Position numbers and translations under genes: made by a program. From Chara braunii (taxonomy: Eukaryota > Streptophyta > Charophyceae > Charales > Characeae), in the NCBI GenBank assembly GCA_003427395.1, contig BFEA01000048.1:2696288-2734805 (forward strand): a DNA stretch of 38,518 bases, given 5' to 3'. The notes beneath the pieces were generated by a model that was not told where the DNA came from, made no database searches, and saw only the letters and a list, made by a program, of their open reading frames with translations. Shown one piece after another: positions 19,201 through 33,600 of this stretch (position 1 is the stretch's first letter; each line of letters begins with the position of its first letter).

Positions 19201-22200
19201 ATCCATTATGACAACTAATGATATTGCCGTATTGCATCATACAAATCAGCAGTTGACCTGTAGACAAATGTAAACACGCGTGTGCATGCGCATGTGTTTG
19301 TTTGTGTGTGTGCAGTCAAATCGTCCTGAAGGGGGAAACTCTTCTTTGGAGTTTGAATATGCCTTTCGGAGTGTTGCGGAATAGCACCATTACCCAATAG
19401 GAGATCAACAACATGCACTGCTTTTTTTCTCCAGAATGTAGGCAGAAAATCAGAAAGAGTCCCTGCACAGTGCATACACCTGATTGGAGTGTTCCAAACT
19501 ATAATCATTACCCAATAGGAGATCAACAAAATGCACTGCTTTTGCCAGCATGAAAGCATAGAAAATTCGAAAAGATACCCACTGACCATACTGTACCCAC
19601 AAACGGTTGAAAATTGAAATGGTAATCTTCTCTGTATCGTTCCAATTTTTAACGGATGTACCGAAGGGCGTATTCCTAGTTATTTACCATCGCTCATTTT
19701 TGGAAACTTTCACTCTGGCATTTTATCAAATACCGTGCAGTGCTACATAATTCACTCTCAAATGTGGTCCCCTCTTCCCAGCACCATTGCCGTCGATTCA
19801 CTGCGCAAAATTGCAAATAGAATAAACTTCAATAAAGTCTTAGGTCACAGGTTCAAATCCTGTAGGATGCTGAATTCTTCGGGAGAGTGGCCGAGTGGTT
19901 AAAAGCGACAGACTGAGTGTGAACAGTGTTACTCGTTGACATCATCATCGCTTTGTGTTTACCATGGGGTTGTCAGCCGCGAACATATGCTCAAACTTCA
20001 TAGCGGATGAGGCACTTCGGTTAAAATTGTTCGCGGCTGACAACCCCATGGTAAACACAAAGCGATGATGATGTCAACGAGTAACACTGTTCACACTCGT
20101 GCCAAAAGTATCCACCCCATTGAGAGGCTGGAAAGTGGGAAACAGAAGTGTTCTATTCTGCAGAGCAGTTTAGCATGCAATAACACACCTGGCAATTGAA
20201 GGCACCCACGACCCCGCCTACAACATTTACGTTCCAGATCTTCAGCAGACTGCATGTTTTGTGCATCAACACAAACAAAGACACACAAAAGAGGGACAAG
20301 GTCCACCACGTAAGATGTGCATCGCAACCAAATAAACCAAAGCAGCTCTGCCGTCCTCTCTCACCAGGTGCCTTTAAAGAAGGGAAAAAAAAAAAAAAAA
20401 AACAGAACCTTATGTTTCTGGTCCCTTTTCCATTCTGGGGAGCATTAGTCCGGTTCCTGTTCCACCGGCAAGTCAGAAGGGGGATTACAATTAAACACTC
20501 ACGCACACCCCTCCCCCTTATGGTGTGGAGGTCCCCTGCCTAAGTTAGCCTGCTATACTTTGTTTCTTCCCTTGGTTCTAGCTTGGTTACCCTACCGTCT
20601 TCACCCGAATAGAACGCCCGGTCATTATAGCTGTATATGGGGCGACTTTCAGTCCAGATACAGCGATAATGACCGGGCATTCTATTGGGGTGAAGATGGT
20701 AGCTCTTAGTTACTTGAGCTTGTTTCCTTGGGCCTCAGCCAGCCTGTTCCTCTCAGCTCCTTAACTGTTGGATTTTCTAATTTTGCTGGATCAACCCCTT
20801 GCCCTGGGCTTTGCTGGGACCCTAAGCCCTGTCTGACTTGGTTGCTGCATCTCTCACAAGGTGCCATTTCGTCCAAATACACCAAAAAGGGCAACCCTGC
20901 CAACCCTTGAAATCCGTTCCAAAGCATACTCAGTGGTATTCACTTTTATTCAGCAATTCACAAGGCCTCTGGGCAATATCCATCACACCCCTCTTAGGGG
21001 AACAGCTTGCACAGTACTCTTGCACTGCACCATATGTCATGAAACGTGTCCCATAACCTGGGTCTTATAGCAATCTTCAGATACAACTAACAAGGCATAG
21101 AGAAACAACAGGTGTAGACCAAGTCGACTTTTTCACAGTTCTCGCACCAAAATAAAGACGTAGTTACATGCGGGCACTACCAGGCGGTGAGCTATGCACG
21201 AGACAAACCTGCAGCCATCCCGTAATGGGTCAATAAACAGGCAATCACGCGTTGGGCGCCCCGGAAGTCTTGCACGCAATATTTTGCCATCCGGCAAAAC
21301 CAATTTCCTCAGCACCGTGAAGTCGTGTTTGCCAGGCTTGTCACTGCACACCACACAACCCCACACAAAGTGAGCCATCCATACCCAGACAACAAGAGAC
21401 CGCAATCGAGGAACAAAGGAACAAAAAAAGGAAAGAAAACACAGCAAAGATTAGCCTTAGCGCCTGGAGTGCATCAGAAATAGCATCTACAGATAAATAG
21501 GGCGTGCTAAAAGAAAGTAGGGCTGTAAACTCGCATCCTCATTGCGGGGAAAAAGTATCCTCAAGCGGGGAGCCAAAGACACAGGAATGTTCTCATACAC
21601 AAGGGATTGGAGAGGAATTTCTTTTTCCCTTCGCAACTTTCATAGGAGAACATACAGGTTTCCACCTCTACTAAAAGAAGTAGAGGCTGCCAGAAAGAAC
21701 ACCACCTGAATGGATTGAAAAAGTACCACAAATAATGCTGGATGCAAGCAGGGCACATGTTTCAGAGAATTTTTTTTCTTTCCAACTTCCATAGGAGAAA
21801 GTACAGGTTGCCGCCTCTACTAAAAGAAGAAGTAGAGGCTGCCAGAAAGAACACCACCTGCATGATCCTGCATGATTTGAAGAAGTACCACAAATAATGC
21901 TGGATGCAAGCAGGGCACATGTTTCAGAAGCGATCACATGTTTCAGAAGCGATCACCAGTATCATGGAGGCAGCTTTTCTCATGTTTCAGAAGCGATCAC
22001 ATGTTTCAGAAGCGATCACCAGTATCATGGAGGCAGCTTTTCTCTTTCCAACTTTCATAGGAGAACATACAGTTCGCACCTCTACTAAAAGAAGTAGAGG
22101 CTGCAAGAAAGAACACCACCTGCATGATTTGGAAAAAGTACCGCAAATAATGCTGGACGCAAGCAGACACATGTTTCAGAAGCAATCATCAATATTATGG

Positions 22201-25200
22201 AGGCAGTAGAGACAAACATCAGGATACAGTGGAAATCCACCAAGTAGCCAGACAAGGAACCGTAGCTGGCTAAGCCGGGGCAAAGTCAGTACTCCATCAG
22301 ATAATCAACTATTCAGCAGTTGGTACAACACAGGACCAGAAGTTTATAGACACCGTCAGAGTAAGCCCAGAGGCCTTGAACACAAAGTAAGATAAGCGAT
22401 TGATTACATAATTGAGATAAGAAAGAAAGAAATCTTCTGCTCCGTGAGGTTTGCCATCGTCAATTTTCAATTCCCATTAGCTACGGGTTCAGTCTGGCGG
22501 CGTATTGTCTTGTTTACTTACCCACTCTCTAGACTCAGATATATCTGCAAAAATTCCTGGTGATGGCACGGCCAGCCTCACGATGCAGCAAAGGGCTGTT
22601 GCGCACTAAGACACGGCATCAACATGATTACGTCTTACGATAGTTGATTTGGTCCGATTTCTATAGTCTACTTTTTTGCCTGCCTGATGGCGAGGGGGGA
22701 TGGAGACCAGGACATATCTGGCTAAGAAGCAGAGAAACGCCTCAGGGGTAGCTCAGACAGGAGAGCATACGGGAGAATATATAGGTTACATTTCAAAAAC
22801 TTGATTTCACATTGACAGCACACGATCATTGATTTTCTGGTGAAAAATATTAACCACAAAATAATCAGTAACTAGGAACTTGTGAAAGATATTATCCAAA
22901 CGGAACATTACAAATAAAGGGCCTTACATGAAGACGGGCAGGAGTTAAACATTACCTACCATTTTCAGCCGAATAGAGCACACAGTTATTATCACTGTAT
23001 TTAGACTGGAAGCTGCGCCGAATGCATCTAGCATGATGGTCGTGCATTCTGTTCAGGTGAAGATGGTAGTACCGTACCTAGTACGCTGGTACTCTGGATC
23101 TACCCAACCCCAACATCAAACAGCATCTACAAGATTTACTTATATATTAGCTTGTAATAAATTAAAAACAGGTAGCCCAGTCATGAATAATGTGCATAGC
23201 TTTGGGAACCTGGAGCAAGCTTTGGGAAATCGTGTACAATTAGCATATATACCAGTGGGTACTTTGATAGATCACATAGGGAGTGGACACTGGACATGTA
23301 AAAATCATTGCTGATAATTACCTCACATACACTGCACATCCTCCAATGGCACGAGCAGCCGCATGAAACTCTGCGGCAGAATGCAGACTCTGTTCAAAAC
23401 AACATAAACAGAACACGGCCAAGTAAGCTCCAGCTTTTTGCCGAGAAATACTGTTATACCTGGCCGGGCGACGGCCCAGCCTACAAAATAGCATACAGCA
23501 TTCCACATAACAAAAGATCAAACAAACAGGTGAATAGTACTGAATACCAAGATGACCTCTTAAGAGAAAACAAAAAAAACATCCATTTCAGAGATAGTGC
23601 ATTAACATACTGCAGAACCGTTGATCATCCTCCGATAACTGTTGGTCATCCTCTGATACAGCATCCTTACGTGTTATCCTCACATAAAACTACAAGGGCA
23701 CATCTGGATTCAATTTGCCAAAAGAGGCAAGTCTCAAGACAGTCCAGTAGCTTCAGCTGTAAGCAAATACCATCATTCAAAGTCTTTTTCCCTAGTACGT
23801 AGTCACTGCACATTATACCCTCTGAAGACCATATTTCTCAAGCTCTCATAATTACCATCATTCCAAGTCTTTTTCCTTAGTACATACTACATAGTTGCTG
23901 CACATTATAACCTCGGAAGACCATACTTCTCAAACCCTCGTCATTCCACACTGGCCAAAGCTTGTGATGGGCAGGGCAGTAAAAGTACTGTTGAAATTGC
24001 CATTGAACAGTGGTATACGAGGATGGCTAGCCCGTCTCGCAATTACTACACAGAAGCTATGGCTACCTCCTCATGAAGCTACGCATATGGCTAACCCGTC
24101 TAGCAATTATTACACAGAAGCTATGGCTGCCTCTTCACGATGCGACACAGGGAGATGAAACAAGTGATCAAACTTACATGAAACATATCCCAGTCTGGCT
24201 GCATGAATTCTCCCAAGAAGAGACTGTTGTATGCAACCTGGCAAAAGAACAAAAACACAACCACACACATCTCATTGGTAAATAACTGCCAAGTCTGAAG
24301 GGCAAAAGGAGGCCTCCAGGCAAAAGAGTCGGAAACAGCCATACCATACCACCATCGCATTCGCAAGTGGAGGCTAACAAATTGTGAACATAACCATGCC
24401 ACAGGAGTCGCATGCTCTCCAAAGGAGAATTACCACTTGCGACTGCCAGGCTGGCATGCCAAAACAGGCAAGCCAGTGCCGCCAGGCTCAAAGAGATGCA
24501 ATGAAGGCACCAATATGAAAGCATATCACAAAGTAACAACAACACGGAAACAAAAGTCTTGATGACATTTCTAACTGAATCATGTTTCATCGTATAGCAC
24601 ATTAACTGTTACAGCCGTTGGACATCTCACACATACTTCCTGAACAGTTTAGCACATCACACATACAAACCACACTAAAACACAACTTTTTTCGAACCAA
24701 TAGGTGCATAGCACTGCATGCTCCTCGTCGATTTGATGATCATTGACTACTAGAGAGCATCAGCGTGCAAAACGGACTGATGCTCCCCATAATGGATATG
24801 CGAGCAACATTTGAGGATTGTGATTGCAGCTTGAGGATTGTAATTGCAGCTCTTCCATATCAGTTGCAAATAAACTAGAGGTGAAGAAATTACAAAAAGC
24901 CTACAACAGTTGTACCATAGCATTCAGACACTGCATTCCATTCACATAGAGGTGAAACTACACAGCCTACGACAGTTGTACCATAGAATTCAGCACTGCA
25001 TTCTAGAGAGGAGGATCAGCATGTGAAGCACAACACTCGAGGATTGTGATTGAAGCTCCGTCATATCAGTTGCAAGTAAACTGGAGGTGACACTACAAAG
25101 CCTATAACAATTGTACCATAGCATTCAGACACTGCATTCCATTCACATAGCTTTGACGAAGGTGAAACTACACACAGCCTACAGCAGTCGCACCATAGCA

Positions 25201-27403
25201 TTCAGCACTGCATTCCATTCACATGAACTCTGCGAATAAACTGGAGGTGAAACTACAAAACCAACAACAGTCATACCATAGCATTCAGACACCGCATTCC
25301 ATTCATACAACATGCCAAAACATGCAGTCGACAGCAGGACAAAAGCATTCAGGCAGACGACACACCATTGCCGTGGAGGGATCAAAGATAAGCTCAAATT
25401 AGTTAAACGCAAGTCAATATGTTCTCCGTAACGACTGATTCACAATTTCTTTTCAACTTTCAAAAGTTGTTAATCGAACCTTCTGGTTCTCTTTAGGCAC
25501 GAAGTGCAACCATCTAAACTCTATAAGCAACTTGTCAGAAATTGATCTTAGATTTCTGGCATTATATTATAGTGGACTCCTTCCTGAGCCTTTGAAAAGT
25601 TTTTCATAGTCAATTGAGAATGTTCTCAATCTTAAAAATGAATCCAAAAATTTTGAATATCGTAGTCAAAGAAATTGGCGAACAATCACGAAAAAAAAAA
25701 ACCACAAAAGTACAAAAAAAAATGCCTGAATTAGATCAATTTACATATTTCACGCAATTCCTTTGGTTATGTGTATTTTATTTGAGTTAGTGATGTAAAT
25801 CTTTGTGAGCTTGTAGCATATGGTGTGTCAAAGGCTCAAAAGTCAAAACAAACAAGCAATGAGAAATGTGTGGAATAGCTTCAGCCAAGCAAGGAATAAT
25901 GGCACAAGGTGCACCAGAAGTGAACCTCTGCAGCAAGCGTGTCATAGCTACCCAAACAGGGTATGATAAGACAAGGTGCACCACAAGTCGGCCTGTGCAG
26001 CAAAGGCGACACCTGCCTACTCGCTTGCCCTGACAACAACAAAGACGGACGTTCCAGTCTGCAAAGTTGTGCAAACCATTACTAGATGTGCACTCTTTAC
26101 GTAAGATGGATGTACTCTGCGATCGATCCATTCAACCACCAACAACGGCAAAACGCCAACAGACAGCGATAACTTCAGCGACACAGCAGCTGCACTGGGG
26201 AATGAAAAGGAAAAGTTGTACTAAAAAGGGTAGTGAAAGGCAAGGAACGGGTATATTACAGAGCATATGTGGGCAGTATGTGCTGCTGGATCCGCTGGCC
26301 AGAAATCCTCTGAAGCTCTCACCACAGCCGTTTGCTTTGCACTGTCACAACCGAGCGTACATTGATGGGATCACACAGCAAACAAGTAAGAAATAATTTT
26401 CAGTCCAGCCTGGCATGCTTACATTTTGGTATGATTTACATCATATCACAGTTGAGCATACAGCTTGAAGTTCCTGGCAACATGTTGCTTGGTCAATCAT
26501 TCACCACCATGCAAAAACAAACCACATCTTCATTTCCAAAGCAAAAACAAACCACATCTTCATTTCCAAAGGCATCATTCAATTGCGAGTACCATCAGTC
26601 TGGCTCCTTTCCACCGACAAATCAGAGAACAGTGAAAACACACTTCCACCCAGAAAGCCCGAAGGATCCCCTGAGAGGATTGATTGCTTGGTCAAACGTC
26701 ATTTACTACCACGCAAAAACGAACCACATCTTCCATTTCCAAATGGCACCATTCTGTTATGTGTACCATGAGTGTGGCTCCTTCCTTGCCACCAGCAACT
26801 CAGACAACAGTGAACCACCCTTCCACCTATTACACGCAAAGGAACACCCAGCAGGATTGCTCCCAGGTGACAAGACTATCAGCAACCCCCAGGGGGCTGG
26901 CTTTCCTATGGAGAGGGCTTCTTCTGCGGGATCAGATGGGCTGGTCTTTTGATGATCTGTAGATTTGTAGGAGGCCAGGCAGGGTTTCAGGCTAGAAGTG
27001 GAATGTCAAGTACATTGGGCACGCGCACGTTATTTCTTATTTATAAGTCACAAACAAGATAAACATGCATGAGAAGCCCCAAGTCATTTTCAACTACCGA
27101 CAACCGACTGCCATTGTACACAGCTATTTTTGGTCCTCAAAGGCTTGATCAGCTTCCTTCCACAAGGCTATTCTTGGTTCTCAGCCGGTTGATCAGCCTC
27201 CTTCCAGTTTACATCACCCATGCCAGGCTACCTCCTAGCTTCATTCACAGGCAGGCTGACTTTTGTCTAGAGTTCGGTAGGTTGGACTATTTCTGGCCTC
27301 TTTTGTTGGACTATTTCCAATCTTTTCAGATACTTTCTAGGAGCACATTTGGGCATTAGGTCATGCTTGTCTTGGAAACCATCCACCAGTGCAGCACCAC
27401 CAC

Positions 27404-27454
<51 letters not shown>

Positions 27455-27624
27455 ACAGAATTCCCATCTTCAATGCCATTTGACCTTACTGGGTTCGGTT
27501 CAAGTTTTGGGTTGTGGATTTCACACTTTTTTTTTTTTTTTTTTTTTTTTGTTAAATTTTTTTTAAAAAAAAAAAAAAAAATTTTTATTTTTTTCTTTTT
27601 AAAAAATCAAAAAAAAAAAAAAAG

Positions 27625-27657
<33 letters not shown>

Positions 27658-30600
27658 AGAACAAAAACTTACCTTGCTGCAAAGAAATGGTTGGACATTT
27701 TTATGGCACTGTCAAGCGCACTGTGTTTTTCTGTGTATTAGTGATTTTTTTTTCACTTTTTTTTTTTTTTTTTTTTTTTTTGGATTTTTTTTTTTTTTGG
27801 ATTTCACACTTTTTCTATTTCTCGTCCTGATACAAAATCCATGAGGGGATGACAAGCTCCTACCTTTTTTAAAATTAGGCCTTTTCACTCCATTTGAATT
27901 AATTTCTAGCCACCATCACCAAACTGCAACGTCGATCATCTCATTAACCAAGCAGCAGCAAGAGATAGTTATGCTACCCCTGTTTCAGTCCCCAAGTCCC
28001 TGCCTTATCACTGTTTGACTTCCTAGCCAACAATTCATTGTAATGCATCTCATCAAGAAGAGGAACCTGATTTGCAGTTCTTGCGTTCGGGACCTGATTG
28101 TTGCTTCTATTGCCCGTTGTGCTTGCTGCAGTCCAACTTAATGGTCCTTTCTTTCAAGTGAGCATCTGGCTCTCCAGGCCAACATAACGACATGCAGCTT
28201 CATGTACAAGAAGAGGTGGGTTGCAAAGAGAGACCATTCATCGTACTGCAGTTCTTTATCATCTCATCAAGAAGACGAACCTGATTTGCCATTCCGGTGT
28301 TCAGGATCTGATTGCTTCTTTTATTGCCTGTTGTGCTTGCCGCAGTCCAAATTGATGGTCCTTCCTTCCAGAGGAGCATCTGGCTCTCAAGTACGGGAAA
28401 ACGTTGGTTGCAAAGGGAGACCATTCGCCCAGTAAGTGCTGGTTCTTGTCGAGCAGTAGGAGCCCGAGGTCCCATGGCATGTGAGTGCTGTATGGAAGTG
28501 GAACGCTGCATCCCACTACTGCCATAATTGGGTAACCATCGGGCATGCCAGCAGGAAGTGTTTATCGTTTCATCAAGAAGAGGAACCTGATCTGATTTGG
28601 AGCCAACTTTCTAGTGCTTCAGAGACTGAGTCCGACTAAAGGACAAGAATTGAGTGCTCACTGCTCTGAAATTTGGATAGTAACTTCTTATTGGTAAGTC
28701 CTTTGTCAACACCACAGGGAATGCAAATCACAAAAAAAATTATAGGAAAGTGAGAAACAGTAATGAATACTTTCGGAACCAAAGATACTGAATCACACTT
28801 CGGGAACTTCGTCAAGATAAAGCAGGACCTGGTCTGGGGTGAGATAATCAGGCATACCTGTAGAGGCCATCTGTATTATGGCTCATGCAGGCAATGCAGC
28901 CATTATCAGGGAAATTTTGGCGGATGGACTCCTCCAAAGCTTTCTGGTACATCTTTGTGATCTTCACACGTCCTCCAAACCCAGCCCCAAGGGTTTCCAG
29001 AATGTTCTGTACGTCCACTTTGACACCATCGACACCAGAGGCCGCAAGGTAGGCATGCAACTCGTTGAAGAAGTCAAACGCCTTCCCCGGATGCACAAGG
29101 CCCAGCCCATTGAGTGTCAAACTGTCCCCTGCCATATCTGGCTGGTTCACCAAGACCCCCGGAGAAGGGACTGGAAATTTCAGCGAAGGGGTGTAGTGCT
29201 CCATGTCCAGGGATTTGGGGCAAACTCCTCCCCAATACCCAGTGAGAGCATGCCAAACATACACGTACCTGCATTTTCATCCACACGAAACACACCCACC
29301 AACAAAATCCGATGTCACAGAAAAGACCCCATCAAGTCCAATACTTAGGCATGACAATCAAGCAAGCGTCATAGACCATGTCATGCGCAGACCATGTCAG
29401 TGACAGACCATGTCATGTCACATTGTCAATGGCCAATAGAACTGCGTCATTCAAATGCAACACCCCAGCATAGACTACCATGTGACTATGTGACACCCTG
29501 ATGATGAAAGGTCTATATACTAGACTGCAGCACAGGATATATCCTCTGGAAAAACTTGGCTGCTATTAGTCGACATGCATCAGGCTTTGCGTTGCTTTTC
29601 TAATGCCTTAAACGTAGTGAGCCTCAAGGCATTACAAAAGCAACACAGAGCGGCCTGAGCCCGGTGTATGTCAGCCAACAGCAACACAGTTTTTCGACAG
29701 GAAGTACCACGCCATTCAGTCTGGTCAGAAAAACTAACATTAATCCAAATCAGCTCCATCAACTTGCAATGAGATTTCATCAGGCCATTCACTTATCCAA
29801 ATAAGTTCTATGCTAGGCTGGGCTACCGCCCGGCCAGGCGGCCATTCCACCCAAGAAATCCAGGCCGCCCAAAAACCCAGCAGGGATAGGCGGAGTTTTG
29901 CTGTGCTACCCCAGAGGATTTCAAATCTGCAAAAAAAAAAAGTGAACCTGGTCAGGGGGGGGGGGGGGGGGAGAAGGGTTCCCGGATAGGGGGGAGGGGG
30001 AGGTTTCAGGGTTTTCAGGGGGGAGTTGGGAATGGCTGTTAAGAAGATGATGATGATCGGTGTTCGAAGATGGGGGGTGAGAAACGATGGCGAGAAGAAG
30101 TGGATGGCGGACAGGGGGTGACAAACAATGCCGAGAAAAAGATGAAGAAGAAGATGGGTGGAAGACGGCAGGGAGGGGTCACCTCAGGCGAAGTAGGGGG
30201 AAACGGCCACCATGGAAGAAGGTCGAAACATGGCCCCACGCGCAGCTACATAGAATAGAGTGGAAAAAAATATATAAAAAAATCGGATAGTCATCGGTGA
30301 TGCCAGGCAGGGGAGCACAGAACAGTGACCAAGAAGAAGCAGCAGAGGTCCGGAGGAGGATGAGGACAAGAAGAAGAAGAAGAAGAAGAAGAAGAAGAAG
30401 AAGAAGAAGAAGAAGAAGAAGAAGCAAAGGAGGAGGAGAAGAAAAAGAAAAGATGGGTGGTGAAGGATGGCAGGCAGGGGGGCACAAAACATGGGCTAAG
30501 AAGAAGCACAGAAAGACGAAGAAGAACATGGGTATGGGTGGCAAATCCTTCACCACCCATCTTCTTCTTCTTCTTCTTCCCAGTGAAGGGGGAGAACCAA

Positions 30601-33600
30601 AGATGACAAGACATTTACTTTAGATTGAACGTGTTCTTTATGTTCTTCACAAAGTGTCCAAAGTTGCCAGGTAAAGCCACTGCATCGCCGCCTGATCTCT
30701 CACTGGGGCTTTCCTTCATAAATTTTCCGTTGGACTTCAGTGCTGTCAACCTCGTGGCAAACCTGCACCCAAGCCACAACAACACGGTATTTAAAATTTG
30801 AAAAAGAAACAAGAACCACCAAAAAGACAAACCAAAGAATTTAATACCGTCCCCTCCCAAGTGGGACATGACAATGATGACATGTAATGTACCTCGAGTC
30901 TAGAGTTACCTGAGCTCCTGAGATTCCCAGCACGAAAACCTTGGCATTTTCCACAAACTCTCAAGACTCCCCCCTACAAAGTAGACCGACTTGACAAGCC
31001 TCTTCCCACCAAGACCCCGCCATTTCCCTCAAAGGCTCCTCCCTGTTGCACTCATCCCAGGCGATATAGGCTACCCAAACTACCATGTGATAGCAGAGTA
31101 AAAAAAAATGCTATTACGACACAGAAAAAGAGAAAAGAACGGTGATTTTTGATACAGGTCTATTAAGAATATCATGAAGACTGGTACTCGAGAACATATT
31201 GATGAGATTAGGTCCCCAGTGCCTACCATGTGTCATGTGATAGCAGTAGTTCATGGAATTGGTCCATCAGAGCAACTCCACGTTCAAACAGATTCAGAAA
31301 ATAAAAAACAACATTGCTGAAGTCCACCCTCAGAAAGACAACATCCCTGCAGCAGAATTCTATACCCCCAGACCATGGGACCAGAAAGATCGACACGGTT
31401 AAGATTTCCAGCTAGACTTGTTCCCATTTTCCATTTCAGGTCCCTCAAAAAACTCTTACATTTAAACACCAAGCCCCAGAATCCCCACAGTTCAGATATC
31501 CAGCTAGAGTTGTTTCTATTTTCCATTTTAGGTGCCCCAAAAAACTCTTAAATCTTAAAAGTACACGTAAACACAATGAGGACGGATGGGTCTGCTCAGC
31601 CATTTCCTCCCCAAACAGTGCCTGCCTGTGCATCTCCATCCCCATACAAATAACAGGACGTCAGAAATCCAGTTCACAAATTCACTAGACGTCAACAAAT
31701 ATAGACGCCCAAGGCTCAGAGCTCTGCTCATCTAGAGATCGTTGTGCGTGGCCCCGTGTAGCATTCCACTCTGCTGCCAACAATTGTCCTCATTGAACTC
31801 GTTTCCATTTTGAATCCTCGACATCTGCAGAAAATCTCCTCCACATTTCAAGAAGCATGCGTAACTGAATTCGCACCACAAAAGAAAAGGGGAACAGAAA
31901 GCATGCATAATGCTCACACCTCAGACAAAGCCAACAGCAACACCACAGACAGAGCCAACAGCATCTCCTCTTACATCCAATCAGAGGAGTTGTCAGAAAT
32001 CGCCCGGATGGGCTCAGCCACATCCCAAAAACACCACCTGCTCAATTCCATCCCTGCTTGGAGGGAAGTCGAAGCAGTACACGCCCAACTCCATCCCCAC
32101 ACGGAGTGAAATCAGTGCAGGGGACACACACCCATATAGACTCAAAGCAAGCCTTGAATGCAATCCCTGCGTCTTACAAAGAAGTTACAGCCTCGTGAAG
32201 GTAAGACAAATAGCTTGAGAAATTGACAGCCGAAAACCCCAACCTGAAACATACGGATACCTTAAACCATAGCCAAGTTGACTTTCACATCAGAGTCGAT
32301 GATCAGACATTAACCCACACAACAGCCAAGCATAGTGGTCATTCTTTTATGTGTGTCATCTTTGCGCAGGGCCCAAGGCTAATCTTCTCCATATGGTTCC
32401 AATTTTAACAGATGTCCCGACAGACATTCTTGTCAAGACTCCTAACAAACTAAAGCACCATAAAGGACAACAGGTCAGGTCACAAAAGTTCACACAACCA
32501 ACTTTCCCCCAAAAATCAGCCGCAACACAAACGCCCAGAAGCAAGGACCAGTCTCAGCTCAAAATAATAAACCACGAGGGACAAATCAAAATCTAAAACA
32601 TAGCAGATTGGATGTGCTTGACCTACCCTGTCCATAAAAAGCCTCGCCTGCACAACCCCCCAAATGTGCAAAATGGAGAGCATATCTTCCTTTAGGACAT
32701 GGAAAGATACACCCACAATAGTTCCTTGTTTTTTTCGAACTCACATTTGGTGAGTGACACAGCAAGGCCCTCAGTAACGAATCCACACTGCATACAACAG
32801 ATGCAGACGAACTCTCTCTGGAAATTCCTGAATGAGAGTCGGTACGGCATGGTTAACATGAGCAGTTGCTGAGAAAGATCATACACCCACTGTCGCCTAG
32901 CCTTAACTGAACTTACCTGGTCTCACTCACACACGTACATGAACTGTTTACCTGGACTCACTCAAACACATTTGTGAACCCATCTACTGAAGTCCGTTAC
33001 CTGCACTCTCTATCAAACACACGTCTATCTCTGAACTGACTGCACTGCTTTAATCAAACACGCACCCCACCCAGATTATAATGTTGGGCAATACCCAAAA
33101 AAACTGACTCACTGTGTTCCGGCCGTGACTGCACCATCTGCAGCATTATCATCATGGTCCCTTCCAGTGGACTGCCACCCGTCATCAATGATCACAAATC
33201 GGGCTGGTGCTCCTCCCTCCACCAGGCTGCACGCCATTCATTGAACAAGTGAAACTTTTGTTAGTTTTAACCTCAGAAGGCAGCAAAAATGAGCACACAG
33301 CTTCCGTAACAAATAGACAGTTGTAAAAAAAAACAACGAATCAACTCCTTGGTCTTTACTTGCCTTGAGACCCAAGAAGTCCCTGAAATCGTCCAGAAGA
33401 AAAAACTCACAGGCAACGATTTCCCACGACTGGAAGTGATCTATTTTGCACAACCTAGAACTGATGTGATTTTCCATGCACTCATGTGTTTTACAAGCAC
33501 TCAGCACACTTCACTACACACAATGAAGCATACCTTGCCTCACCAAGCTTGCATCGCCACAACACTTCACTAAATTTTCCTACAATGGATCACTCTGAGG

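Noticed and set aside
27389-27844. Long Phe/Lys-rich ORFs around the T/A tracts
   Set aside because: They are products of homopolymers, with composition and not homology keeping the frame open.
28200-28511. 103-codon minus-strand ORF as a gene
   Set aside because: It lies across a diverged tandem duplication in an intron of the GH36 gene, has competing ORFs in other frames, and shows no recognisable domain.
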